From Sediminibacterium salmoneum NBRC 103935 (GTDB taxonomy: Bacteria > Bacteroidota > Bacteroidia > Chitinophagales > Chitinophagaceae): a DNA stretch of 43,943 nt. Below the pieces are notes generated by a model, which did not search any database, was not told the origin of the DNA, and was given only the letters and a program-made list of their open reading frames with translations. Below, in pieces: positions 25,456 through 34,613 of the stretch. Within the stretch, counting starts at the first letter, position 1. Each line of letters opens with the position of its first letter. Made by a program: the position numbers and the translations under genes. Location of the stretch: the NCBI RefSeq assembly GCF_000511175.1, contig NZ_KI866530.1, forward strand, positions 1,196,427 to 1,240,369, read 5' to 3'.

Positions 25456-27129
25456 ATGATAACAAATGATGAAATAGCAGCTCAGTTTAGCCTCCTTGCT
25501 AAATTAATGGACATACATGGCGAGAATTCATTCAAAGCCAAATCCTATGCTGCAGCGGCTTTTAGCGTAGATAAATTACTAACCCCACTGGCAGAAATGG
25601 ATAGAAATGCCATCTTTTCCATTAAAGGAATTGGTGAAAGTGCCGGGAAAAGAATTCTGGAAATATTAGATACAGGGCAATTCTCTATCTTAAATGAAAT
25701 TATTCAGAAAACGCCTCCGGGCATTCTGGAAATGTTAAGCATAAAAGGTATCGGTCCAAAAAAAATTGCCACTATCTGGAAAGAACTTGAAATTGAAACC
25801 TTAGGTGAATTGCTATATGCCTGTAACGAAAACAGGCTTACATTATATAAAGGGTTTGGCGAAAAAACACAGCAAAATATTAAAGAGGCCATTGAATTTT
25901 ACATGGGTTCCATGGGACGTTATTTGTACCAGCAGGTAGAAGAATTTCAAATGGAACTGGAAAAAATACTTATCCATTCACTACCCTACCAATTTGTGAT
26001 TACTGGCGAATTCAGAAGACAATTGGAAATAATTGACAGTATCGATTGGGTTACCAATGCCAAAGCTGAAGCACTCAATCCTTTTATGCAGGGAATAGGC
26101 TTTACAATTAACAACCAACAAGATGATAGGTTAAGTTTCTGCAACGAAAAAAACATTCGCGTACAGTTCTGGCTGGCAGATGAGGCAAAAATTCCTGCGG
26201 TTCTGTTTAGAACCAGCTGCAGTGAATTGTTTTTAAATACCTGGTCTGAAACCTTTGGATGGAACGAAACAAAAAGTTACACTGAAGAGAGAAGCATTTT
26301 TGAACAAGCGGGTTGCCCCTTTATACCTGCTTATATGAGAGAGGATGCGGAAATAATTACCCTGGCAAAGCAAGACAAGATTACACCAACCCTTACTGAA
26401 AAAGACATTAAAGGGATTATTCATTCCCATAGTACCTGGAGTGATGGTGGCAATACTATCCAGCAAATGGCAGAAGCTGCTATTAAAGATGGATTAGAAT
26501 ACCTGGTTATCTCTGATCACTCTAAATCTGCATTTTATGCCAATGGTTTAAGCATTGAAAGAGTATTGCAACAACACCAGGAAATAAATAAACTGAATCA
26601 AACACTGGCACCATTTAAAATTTTCAAAAGCATTGAAAGCGATATATTAAATGACGGAAGCCTCGACTATCCGGATGAAATTCTGGCGCAATTCGATTTA
26701 GTAATTGCATCTGTACATTCTAATCTTAAAATGAACGAAGAAAAAGCCAATGCCAGGGTTATCAAGGCCATTGAAAACAAATTTACCAATATCCTTGGCC
26801 ACCCAACCGGTAGATTGCTTTTGAGCAGGGCTGGCTATCCAATTGATCACGAAAAAATCATTGATGCCTGTGCTGCTAATGGTGTAGTCATTGAACTAAA
26901 TGCGCATCCAAGAAGGCTAGATCTGGACTGGAGGTGGATCAGAAGGGCGCTTCAGAAAAATGTACTGATATCTATTAATCCCGATGCACATACCATTGAT
27001 GGATTTAAAGATTGCAAATATGGCGTACTGGTAGCTCAGAAAGCAGGATTAACCCCTTCCCGGAACCTAAGTAGTTATTCCATCTTGCAATTGGAAACCT
27101 TTATTCGGGAACAAAAGCAGAAACATTAA
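25456..27129 (+). CDS. PolX-type protein: helix-hairpin-helix, degenerate polymerase domain, PHP phosphoesterase
   Basis: A 557-residue protein with the domain order of bacterial PolX. Helix-hairpin-helix motifs (FSIKGIGESAGKRILEIL, LSIKGIGPKKIATIW and a third) occupy 1-160. A polymerase-like region (about 165-300) is followed by a C-terminal PHP domain from about 318. The PHP metal ligands look complete: IHSHSTWSDG (His323, His325), VISDHSK, IESDIL, ASVHS, LGHPTG and NPDAH. The polymerase site looks dead: GS is replaced by Gly184-Glu185, the first catalytic Asp by Ser195 (Asp197 kept), and the third by Asn233. It may be a DNA-binding nuclease or phosphoesterase in repair and not a polymerase. 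Its stop interlocks with the kinase stop at 27126-27129. Confidence 0.85.
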   Translation: MITNDEIAAQFSLLAKLMDIHGENSFKAKSYAAAAFSVDKLLTPLAEMDRNAIFSIKGIGESAGKRILEILDTGQFSILNEIIQKTPPGILEMLSIKGIGPKKIATIWKELEIETLGELLYACNENRLTLYKGFGEKTQQNIKEAIEFYMGSMGRYLYQQVEEFQMELEKILIHSLPYQFVITGEFRRQLEIIDSIDWVTNAKAEALNPFMQGIGFTINNQQDDRLSFCNEKNIRVQFWLADEAKIPAVLFRTSCSELFLNTWSETFGWNETKSYTEERSIFEQAGCPFIPAYMREDAEIITLAKQDKITPTLTEKDIKGIIHSHSTWSDGGNTIQQMAEAAIKDGLEYLVISDHSKSAFYANGLSIERVLQQHQEINKLNQTLAPFKIFKSIESDILNDGSLDYPDEILAQFDLVIASVHSNLKMNEEKANARVIKAIENKFTNILGHPTGRLLLSRAGYPIDHEKIIDACAANGVVIELNAHPRRLDLDWRWIRRALQKNVLISINPDAHTIDGFKDCKYGVLVAQKAGLTPSRNLSSYSILQLETFIREQKQKH

Positions 27130-30100
27130 ACTTCGGCAACCGGCAATTGAATTGTAAACAGGGTTCCAACTCCATCTGTTGACTGATAGTTTATTTGTCC
27201 ATTGGCCTGTTCAACAATTCCTTTACAGATAGCCAAACCCAGGCCGGTTCCTGCTGACTTGGTAGTAAAGTTAGGCCTGAACATATTGGGTTTCATGGAA
27301 GCAGGGATTCCTCCGGAAAAGTCCTGTAGTTCAATAATTAACGAGCTCCCTTCATTCCTGAGTCTTATTTGTAAAACAGCTGTACCATCCAGTTCTTTTC
27401 CCGCTTCTATGGCATTCTGAATCAGATTCATAAATAATCGATTAATCTGAACCTTATCAGATTCAATTGTCACTTGCCTGGCTTGATTATTCAGTTCAAT
27501 TTTAACTGAAGCATCTCCCTCATACAAATGCTGAAAAGATTCAAGTATGGGTATGATGGAAAATGTTTCCAGTTTCACATTGCCAATATTGGCGAACTGG
27601 GAAAAATCTCCAGCAATTTTTGCCAGCTGATCAATTTGTTCAATTAGTGTTTTGGCCAGCTTAAGACTCAATTCCTGCACATTGGGAGCTCCCCTTTCCA
27701 CAGCATTCTGCAAATACTGAATACTTAGTTTCATGGGAGTAAGCGGATTTTTAATTTCATGAGCCACCTGTCTGGCCATCTCTCTCCATGCCCCCTCCCG
27801 CTCAGTCTTGGCAAGACTTTCCGCACTTTTCTCCAGCTTTTTTACCATGTTGTTGTATTCATTCACCAGGGCCCCGATTTCATCGTTTCTGTACCATTCA
27901 ATGGGCTGATTCTTTGCTTCCAGACTCATCTTCTGCATGGTAGCACCAATTAACCTGAGTGATGAAGTAATTCGATTGGTAATGAAGAAAGCGATGGCGC
28001 CTGCCAATAAAAATATAAATGCATTTAAATTAATCAGCGTAGCCAGAAATCCTGAAATTTCCTGGTTCAATTCCAGCTGAGAATTTAGATATGGAATATT
28101 TAAATAACCAAAAGTATCTCCAGTTTCCGATAACAAAGGAGTATAAATACTAGTATATCCAAATCCACCAATCGACTCAGATTGAATAAATCGGATACGG
28201 TTGTTTCGTTGCATTTCGTAAAAAGCAACCGGATCCATTTTCCGGCTCAACAAATTCTTGTTGTAAATATAAGGTTGAGTAGAAATAATCAAATCTCCGG
28301 AAGCACTGTAGTAATTGATATCAACATTATGCAAATCAGAAATTTCTGCAATAATATTCTCCAGTTCATTCTTAATACCTGGATTATTAGGTTCGTCATC
28401 TGTAGCCAGAATACTAATAACTTTTGCATTTAATTCATTCGCCATAACCTGTATAGACTTGGTCAGGCGCTCTTCATTGGTGGTATTATACCGATAGATA
28501 AAAAAAGAAATGGTTGCAATTCCTATTACCAAAAAGGAGAAAACGCTAACAAAAATAATGGTAGCCTGAATCTGTGATCGGATATTTAATCTTAATAAAG
28601 TATTAATTTGATGCCAATTGAATTTAGCATCCACCAGAAGTGACCCGATATGAAATATAAAAATGATTAAAAGGAAGGAACAAAACAAATAAGCAAACAA
28701 GGTTATGGATTCAATGAACCAGGCATTTTGCTTTACTACCGCTACTTGCCGTTCCTTTCCTGCATTATACCAAAGTTCAATATAATCCTTTGTTTTTCTG
28801 AAGGTAAACTCAAATACAGGATTATCATTGGCTGTAAGAACCGTTGGAAAATTATAGTTATTGAAATGATTAATTAGTTTACCCTTACTATAAATTGCAT
28901 AAGCATAGTCACTGTTAATATTAGCAATTACATCCTGAGACTGATTAAATAATTCCGGATACAAGGCTTCGCTCTTATATCTTTTCGATTTCATTAAAAC
29001 AAACAAATGACCAATGGTACTGCTGTTTTTTTCAACATCTACCTGATAAATATAATTGAACCCACTCGCATTGTTGTCGTAGGTAAACAAATTAGGAATA
29101 TCTGTTGCAATGGCCTGATTCAGAACAATAGTCTTAATAGAAGAATAGTTAAGAGAATCTTCGTTAAACAAAGGGTGAAACAAACTGTCAAATGTATAAA
29201 TACGGGTATCGTATTTGTTTAGATAGCCTGAAAAATTCTGATTAATCAAACTGTCTTTAATAAATTTATTGGTGTATTCACTTTCGTGAAATCGTTGAAA
29301 ATTATCGCTTAAAAAGCTGTTATTAAAATTAGATGCCGCAATTTTAAGAAGGCTTTCCCCCGAAGGATCAGATTGAATGGCTAGCTTTTCAGCTATTCGT
29401 TTTCTCTGCTCAAACTCAACATTTCGTTTCTGGTATATCACGAGAGATGCAATAGAAAGAGTAAAGAACATTACCCAGAAAATAAAAAAAGGAGACTTGA
29501 TAATTTGAATTCGCATATCTGAACGTCTGATATGCAGAATAAAAAAATAAATAATAATCCATACTATCAGGAGCAGATAAAATCCACCCTGGCTATAATT
29601 ATTCATCAGAAGAATGTTGAAGAAACCACTCAATACAATAACTAAAACCGGGAAAAATTTAGCTGATCCGGTCACAATCATTTTAATGGTTAGAACTTGT
29701 GATAAATAAAAATAGCCTAGTGCCAGAAAACAGAGAATAACAATACTGATAGTACTGTAAATAGTTAAACTAAAGAAGTTGGTTACGTCAAAAGAGATTT
29801 TAGCGTCTCTTACCAGGCTTTGTATTACACTAACAATAAAAAATGCGGCAGTAGTAAAAATAAAAAGTCTTAATACATTACTATAGCTAATCGTCACTGG
29901 TTTATCCTCTGTTCTATTTACATAGTGTATCTTGGCAAATCTCAATACCCAGTAAAATAAAATAGCATTTATTAATAATGCACCTAAAGAGGAATTAAGC
30001 CAATTAGAAGCGTAAATTGTGGGATCGAACAAGGGAAGCTTAGAATAATCAAACGGGAATGGGAAAATGTAGGCAACTATCCTTAAGAAGACAACATTGG

Positions 30101-30872
30101 TAATCAGAAAAATTATACCCGTCTTAAAATTAACAATGCGAATTAATTCAAGCGTAATTGCGTGAATAAATGTAAAAAGCAGGAAAACAGAAAGTAATCT
30201 AAATAAGATGGTGATTACATCGTAAGCAATGAATCTTTTACCCTCTTTCAGTTGCAAACTGAAAAGATAAACCCCGTTTTTGCTGTAAACCGGATTCTCT
30301 GTAATGGCATCAGCTATGGTATACTGTTCGTCTAATCCGGGAAAATCGGCAAAGTCAGAAACAAAGTATTTATTCTGAATAAAGTAAGACCACTTTACAG
30401 GTACCATATTTACTAGCCAGAAACTCTTTCCTCTCAGCGTCATTTTCTTTTTAAGCAAAATGAACTGACCATTAGAAGTATTTACAAACTTTACCGGAAT
30501 AAAGCTGATGAGTTCTTTTTCGGGTACAGAAATTTTATTGGTACTCCAGTATACCTGTCTGGATGGTTGGTTGGCATTCAGTTCATATACAAAAAAACCA
30601 GCTTCTTCTTTTTGCAATTCCAAAGGAATCTCTGCATTAACAGTATCAAAAACTAAACCTGCAATTAATGCGGTATCACTCGATAGTTTTTCAAATCTGT
30701 TTTCCAGCTTATGAATCCTGTCTGCAATATTCTCGCTTACTTTATCCGGACTGGAATTATAGCTAAAGTAGTTGGAGAAAATGAAGGATAAAGTATATAA
30801 CCATGCAGCAGTTATTATTAAATAACCATTCTTGTACGCTGCTTGCTGAATATGATTAATTATCCGATTCAT
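27126..30872 (-). CDS. Large NtrY-like membrane histidine kinase with HAMP
   Basis: Starting at the ATG at 30872 (AAAAGGACC just upstream) gives 1248 residues; an ATG at 30902 lies deeper in mazG. One N-terminal helix is followed by an extracytoplasmic region of about 180 residues, about eight packed helices, a second outside region of about 200, two helices, a third outside domain (about 150), and one helix. HAMP, HisKA and HATPase_c follow. The H-box is VAHEIKNPLTPMKLSIQYL, the N-box NLIQNAIEAG, the G1 region ELQDFSGGIP and the G2 region GTGLGLAICKGIVEQANG. The kinase core is intact and of the NtrY type. It overlaps mazG by 17 bases and has no adjacent response regulator; the signal is unknown. 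Confidence 0.9.
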   Translation of the reverse strand: MNRIINHIQQAAYKNGYLIITAAWLYTLSFIFSNYFSYNSSPDKVSENIADRIHKLENRFEKLSSDTALIAGLVFDTVNAEIPLELQKEEAGFFVYELNANQPSRQVYWSTNKISVPEKELISFIPVKFVNTSNGQFILLKKKMTLRGKSFWLVNMVPVKWSYFIQNKYFVSDFADFPGLDEQYTIADAITENPVYSKNGVYLFSLQLKEGKRFIAYDVITILFRLLSVFLLFTFIHAITLELIRIVNFKTGIIFLITNVVFLRIVAYIFPFPFDYSKLPLFDPTIYASNWLNSSLGALLINAILFYWVLRFAKIHYVNRTEDKPVTISYSNVLRLFIFTTAAFFIVSVIQSLVRDAKISFDVTNFFSLTIYSTISIVILCFLALGYFYLSQVLTIKMIVTGSAKFFPVLVIVLSGFFNILLMNNYSQGGFYLLLIVWIIIYFFILHIRRSDMRIQIIKSPFFIFWVMFFTLSIASLVIYQKRNVEFEQRKRIAEKLAIQSDPSGESLLKIAASNFNNSFLSDNFQRFHESEYTNKFIKDSLINQNFSGYLNKYDTRIYTFDSLFHPLFNEDSLNYSSIKTIVLNQAIATDIPNLFTYDNNASGFNYIYQVDVEKNSSTIGHLFVLMKSKRYKSEALYPELFNQSQDVIANINSDYAYAIYSKGKLINHFNNYNFPTVLTANDNPVFEFTFRKTKDYIELWYNAGKERQVAVVKQNAWFIESITLFAYLFCSFLLIIFIFHIGSLLVDAKFNWHQINTLLRLNIRSQIQATIIFVSVFSFLVIGIATISFFIYRYNTTNEERLTKSIQVMANELNAKVISILATDDEPNNPGIKNELENIIAEISDLHNVDINYYSASGDLIISTQPYIYNKNLLSRKMDPVAFYEMQRNNRIRFIQSESIGGFGYTSIYTPLLSETGDTFGYLNIPYLNSQLELNQEISGFLATLINLNAFIFLLAGAIAFFITNRITSSLRLIGATMQKMSLEAKNQPIEWYRNDEIGALVNEYNNMVKKLEKSAESLAKTEREGAWREMARQVAHEIKNPLTPMKLSIQYLQNAVERGAPNVQELSLKLAKTLIEQIDQLAKIAGDFSQFANIGNVKLETFSIIPILESFQHLYEGDASVKIELNNQARQVTIESDKVQINRLFMNLIQNAIEAGKELDGTAVLQIRLRNEGSSLIIELQDFSGGIPASMKPNMFRPNFTTKSAGTGLGLAICKGIVEQANGQINYQSTDGVGTLFTIQLPVAEV

Positions 30873-31641
30873 TGGTCCTTTTGGCAGCATTCCACAATTC
30901 ATCCATTTCAGTCAGATTCATTTTGTCGAGTGTGAGGCCTTTCTCCCCCGCTTTTTTCTCCATGAACCTGAACCTACGGATAAATTTCTGGTTGGTCTTT
31001 TCCAGAGCTGCTTCCGGATCTATCTGCAAAAACCGTGCATAATTAACCAGACTAAACAAAATATCGCCAAATTCAGCTTCCATTTCAGCCTTATCCGCCT
31101 TCTGAACTGCTGTGCTGAACTCACTTATTTCTTCTTCAACTTTTGCCCATACATCCTGCTTATTCTCCCATTCAAAACCAATTTGCTTGGCTTTTTCCTG
31201 AACCCTAAGCGCTTTTACAATAGCTGGTAATGATTTGGGTACCCCTTCCAGAACCGACTGAGCTACTTTGCCTTCAGCTGCTTTAATTTTTTGCCAGTTT
31301 TTCTTTACTTCCTCCTCGTCCTTTACTTTAACATCCCCATATATATGCGGATGACGTCTTATTAATTTTTCCGCAATACCGTTTAATATATCCTCCAAAG
31401 CAAATTGAGACTCTTCCCTGCCAATGCGCGAATAAAATAACAAATGCAGGAAAAGATCACCCAGTTCCTCCTTAATCCCTTTCCAGTCATTAGCATCAAT
31501 TGCATCAACCAATTCATATAATTCCTCTATGGTCATAGATCTAAGCGTATGAATTGTCTGCTTTTTGTCCCAGGGGCATTGCTCCCTAAGTTCATCCATT
31601 ATGGTAACCAGTTTTAAAAATGCATCAGCTGTTTGATTCAT
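30856..31641 (-). CDS. mazG: Nucleoside triphosphate pyrophosphohydrolase MazG
   Basis: A 261-residue enzyme hydrolysing NTPs to NMP and pyrophosphate, thought to clean non-canonical nucleotides and to temper ppGpp responses. Two MazG domains are present: the first with CPWDKKQTIHTLRSM then TIEELYELVDAID and EELGDLFLHLLFYSRI (EExxE and ExxD metal ligands), the second with WAKVEEEISEF and EAEFGDILFSLVNYARFL. The gene is intact, 4 bases after the DUF3667 gene and overlapping the kinase gene by 17 bases, so all three probably share one message. Confidence 0.95.
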   Translation of the reverse strand: MNQTADAFLKLVTIMDELREQCPWDKKQTIHTLRSMTIEELYELVDAIDANDWKGIKEELGDLFLHLLFYSRIGREESQFALEDILNGIAEKLIRRHPHIYGDVKVKDEEEVKKNWQKIKAAEGKVAQSVLEGVPKSLPAIVKALRVQEKAKQIGFEWENKQDVWAKVEEEISEFSTAVQKADKAEMEAEFGDILFSLVNYARFLQIDPEAALEKTNQKFIRRFRFMEKKAGEKGLTLDKMNLTEMDELWNAAKRTNESDN

Positions 31642-31645
31642 CGGA

Positions 31646-32665
31646 TTAGATTATCATGAAAGAAAAAAGAAAGAATAAAAGGAATAAAATAGAAAAGACA
31701 AATAAATTGATAAGCAATTGCAAAACGAACTTAAAGATTGTCTTTAATCTCGACTGTCCATAAAAATTTCTTAATGAGCGATACCAGTAATATCCAATAA
31801 TTATGATTAAGTAACCAGACCCAATTGCTCCATCCAAATAATTTTCATCCTTCTCCTTATAAATTACAAATAATCCAGTCCAATGGAGCAACATATTCAA
31901 AAAAATAGCCAGGAAAATAAGTATAAATACAGTTGAGTAAAAATGTAAAGTAAAAACTACATGATCAGCAAAGTAATATTGATTCTTTCTAGCGTACAAA
32001 AGGAACAGTATAAAAGCAAATAGTGGAAGGGAAACAAACAACATTTTAGGAAATTGATGAGCAAATACATCAAAAACCTTATTCATCAGATCTTTACGCG
32101 AGGGATATTTCTCCTTTAAAATCAGGTTCTGGCGCTGAAATTTCTGAATAATAAATCCATCTCTTTTTTCTTCCGGCAATTGAAGTTGGGTAGAGTCATA
32201 TTCTCTCAATGTTGAAAACTGTTTTTCAGCTTTAAAAAAAGCATTCTGAGTTGAGTCCTTTCTTAAATTTTTTAAAGTGGTATCTCCTGATTGCTGATTG
32301 GCAGTATCAGCTCTGTTTTTCCCCATATCTACATTCATGTCCAGTTTACTCGGAGCAACCATGAAATAGAACAAAAAGAAAAAGGCCGACGTAAAAATAT
32401 AAAGTCTGATAGGGTGCAAATAATCCATCCTTCTACCGCTTAAATGCTCCCGGGCCAAAAATCCCGGCTTAAGCAACAGGTACTTCATGGTTCTAAAGAA
32501 CTTTCCGTCAAAATGAAAAAGATCGAATACAAAATGCGTTAACATATGGCCGAACTTCTCCCGGGGCTCAATATTCTCCTGTCCACAGACATGACAGTAC
32601 CTCCCATGAACTGTAGCATTACAGTTCAAACATTTCTTTTCTTTTCTTTCAGCTATGCCAGACAA
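31646..32665 (-). CDS. DUF3667 membrane protein with N-terminal zinc ribbon
   Basis: A 339-residue protein. The N-terminus has a four-cysteine zinc ribbon (CLNCNATVHGRYCHVCGQ), followed by NIEPREKFGHMLTHFVFDLFHFDGKFFRTMKYLLLKPGFL, the signature of DUF3667. One helix lies at about 95-115. A charged, probably extracytoplasmic, region of about 100 residues precedes four to five helices at the C-terminus. The start codon is TTG at 32665; no ATG is available in this frame nearby, and the zinc ribbon follows at once. The function of this Bacteroidota family is not known to me. Confidence 0.85.
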   Translation of the reverse strand: MSGIAERKEKKCLNCNATVHGRYCHVCGQENIEPREKFGHMLTHFVFDLFHFDGKFFRTMKYLLLKPGFLAREHLSGRRMDYLHPIRLYIFTSAFFFLFYFMVAPSKLDMNVDMGKNRADTANQQSGDTTLKNLRKDSTQNAFFKAEKQFSTLREYDSTQLQLPEEKRDGFIIQKFQRQNLILKEKYPSRKDLMNKVFDVFAHQFPKMLFVSLPLFAFILFLLYARKNQYYFADHVVFTLHFYSTVFILIFLAIFLNMLLHWTGLFVIYKEKDENYLDGAIGSGYLIIIIGYYWYRSLRNFYGQSRLKTIFKFVLQLLINLFVFSILFLLFFLFSFMII

Positions 32666-32709
32666 TTTTTTCTTTAAAAATACATATTAAACGGTAAGGC
32701 CGAAGGTAG

Positions 32710-32717
32710 TAAATTTG
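32710..32717 (+). promoter_or_regulatory. Candidate -7 promoter element (TAAATTTG) for the 32732 gene
   Basis: TAAATTTG matches TAnnTTTG exactly and ends 14 bases before the ATG at 32732. No clear -33 TTTG. Confidence 0.4.
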
Positions 32718-32731
32718 AATAAAGTGCAATT

Positions 32732-33559
32732 ATGAGGGGCTTATTACTGTTTTTATTCTTAACCCAATATTCTCTGGTATCCGGACAGTATTATTACACA
32801 GATCTGATTGGATTACAGCAAACTCAAAAAAATTACGAGATTATAAGAAAAAACAGGATTAAAATAATAACAGGTACGGGTACAGCTGCAGAAGGGAATG
32901 TTAACATTTTAAGCCGAACAGATATACCTACAGATGGTAAAAAAATAACCAGGACCCTATCTGAAAATAACAGTACCAGGGAACTAGTTAATCAATATTA
33001 TGAACTGGGCAGGCTTAAAAAAACAGCAATCCAAAAACCAGGATCAGAAACAATCATTGAATACCAATACAATACCAATGGTCTTTTAACTACATTGGTA
33101 TCTACCACCAAAGACAGTGCAAGCGGTAGCAGCATTGCAGAATTGCATCAGTGGGAATACAGCTCAAGCGGGTCTCCGAAGAAAATGATTAAAAAAACAA
33201 GCGGGATGGACTCTGTTACAGTTGAATTTCAGACAGACTCATCCGGTTTGGTATTAGAGGAAACCTGGATTAAAAAAGACAAAAAAATTGAAAAATATTA
33301 CTTCTATTACACTCCTGACAACCGAATAAGCGATATCGTAAGATTTAACACTACAGCGCAAAAACTACTTCCTGATTTTGTTTTTGAATACAATGAAAAA
33401 GGACAGTTGGTCAAAATGATTCAGATAGGATTGAATGGAAGAAATATTACCCATTGGGACTACTCCTATTTCCCAAGTGGGTTAAGGGAATTGGAAATAG
33501 CAAAAGATCGCAACAAAAATTTAATCATCAGTACGCAATATCAATTTGAAAAGCACTAA
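32732..33559 (+). CDS. Exported protein with YD/RHS-like repeats
   Basis: A 275-residue protein with a signal peptide (MRGLLLFLFLTQYSLVSGQ). The mature part is built of short beta-strand repeats of the form Y-x-Y-N-x-x-G-x-(L/P): YQYNTNGLLTTLV, WEYSSSGSPKKMI, YYTPDNRISDIV, FEYNEKGQLVKMI, DYSYFPSGLRELEI. These resemble the YD repeats of RHS proteins and the Bacteroidota MORN-like or YD-type secreted proteins. There is no toxin domain or transmembrane part. Its end overlaps the next gene by 14 bases. The function is unknown; it is likely a periplasmic or surface structural protein. Confidence 0.7.
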   Translation: MRGLLLFLFLTQYSLVSGQYYYTDLIGLQQTQKNYEIIRKNRIKIITGTGTAAEGNVNILSRTDIPTDGKKITRTLSENNSTRELVNQYYELGRLKKTAIQKPGSETIIEYQYNTNGLLTTLVSTTKDSASGSSIAELHQWEYSSSGSPKKMIKKTSGMDSVTVEFQTDSSGLVLEETWIKKDKKIEKYYFYYTPDNRISDIVRFNTTAQKLLPDFVFEYNEKGQLVKMIQIGLNGRNITHWDYSYFPSGLRELEIAKDRNKNLIISTQYQFEKH

Positions 33560-34613
33560 TCAATATCCCGTAATTAAGACAGCATTGCTTTCCTATGGCA
33601 TGTCCGGGAAAGTATTTCATGCCCCGTTTATACATCATCACCCCGGGTTTGAATTAACAGCTGTATGGGAACGCAGTAAAAAGACAGCCATGGATGACTA
33701 TCCTTCTATTCAGGTAGTTCATCAGCTGGAAGAGATATTGAATAACCAGGAAATTGAGCTGGTTGTAGTAAATACCCCAACTGCTACACATTTTGAATAT
33801 GCGCAAAAAGCATTGCTTGCAGGAAAGCATGTTATTGTAGAAAAGGCTTTTACTACCTCGGAAAAGGAAGCGGATATACTAATTGAATTAGCAGAAAGGC
33901 AGGGAAGAATACTGTCTGTTTATCAGAATAGAAGATGGGATAGTGATTTCCAGACCGTCCAAAAAATAGTCAGTCAGCAATTACTTGGTACTATTCATAC
34001 AGCTACTATAAGATTTGAAAGATTCAAGGATATTTTAAGTGCCAAACTTCACAAAGAACAACCCGGACCAGGAGCAGGATTGCTGATGGATTTAGGGCCC
34101 CATATTATTGATCAGGCGCTGGTTCTATTTGGAATGCCCATGGCTGTAGAAGCTCATATCAGAACACTCAGAACCCATTCAATGGTTGATGATGACTTCC
34201 TGATTCATTTACTTTATAATAATTTACGCGTAACCCTAATCAGCAGCTTACTGGTTCCCCACCCAGTAGACGCCTATCTGATTCATGGCAGTAAAGGCAG
34301 TTTTATAAAACAGAGGGCCGATATTCAGGAGAGTGCGTTGCTGAAACAAGCGCAACCCTTCACTGATAACTGGGGAATAGAGCCTGAAGCATATGCAGGA
34401 CGTTTAATTACTAATTACAACGGAACTGAAAATGAAGCCCGTGTAGACAGTATACCAGGCAACTATGGCGAATACTACGAAAATATATTTTCTGCAATTC
34501 GCCTCAATGAACCCCTTAAGGTTTCGGGATCAGAAGGGAAAAATGTCATGAAAATTATTGAGGCAGCCATACAGAGCCAGGCAGAAAAGAGGCAGATTAT
34601 AATCAATCGTTAG
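33546..34613 (+). CDS. Gfo/Idh/MocA family NAD(P)-dependent oxidoreductase
   Basis: A 355-residue oxidoreductase. The N-terminal Rossmann domain starts at IKTALLSYGMSGKVFHAPF (nucleotide-binding loop). The family segment VVNTPTATHFEYAQKALLAGKHVIVEKAFT follows, holding the conserved E-K of the active site; the C-terminal sheet domain contains DLGPHIIDQALVLFG. The substrate is probably a sugar or inositol derivative but cannot be named. The start codon is TTG at 33546: the first beta strand needs these residues, and the next Met (33600) is within the Rossmann loop. It overlaps the upstream gene by 14 bases and the convergent Kef gene by 11. Confidence 0.92.
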   Translation: MKSTNQYPVIKTALLSYGMSGKVFHAPFIHHHPGFELTAVWERSKKTAMDDYPSIQVVHQLEEILNNQEIELVVVNTPTATHFEYAQKALLAGKHVIVEKAFTTSEKEADILIELAERQGRILSVYQNRRWDSDFQTVQKIVSQQLLGTIHTATIRFERFKDILSAKLHKEQPGPGAGLLMDLGPHIIDQALVLFGMPMAVEAHIRTLRTHSMVDDDFLIHLLYNNLRVTLISSLLVPHPVDAYLIHGSKGSFIKQRADIQESALLKQAQPFTDNWGIEPEAYAGRLITNYNGTENEARVDSIPGNYGEYYENIFSAIRLNEPLKVSGSEGKNVMKIIEAAIQSQAEKRQIIINR

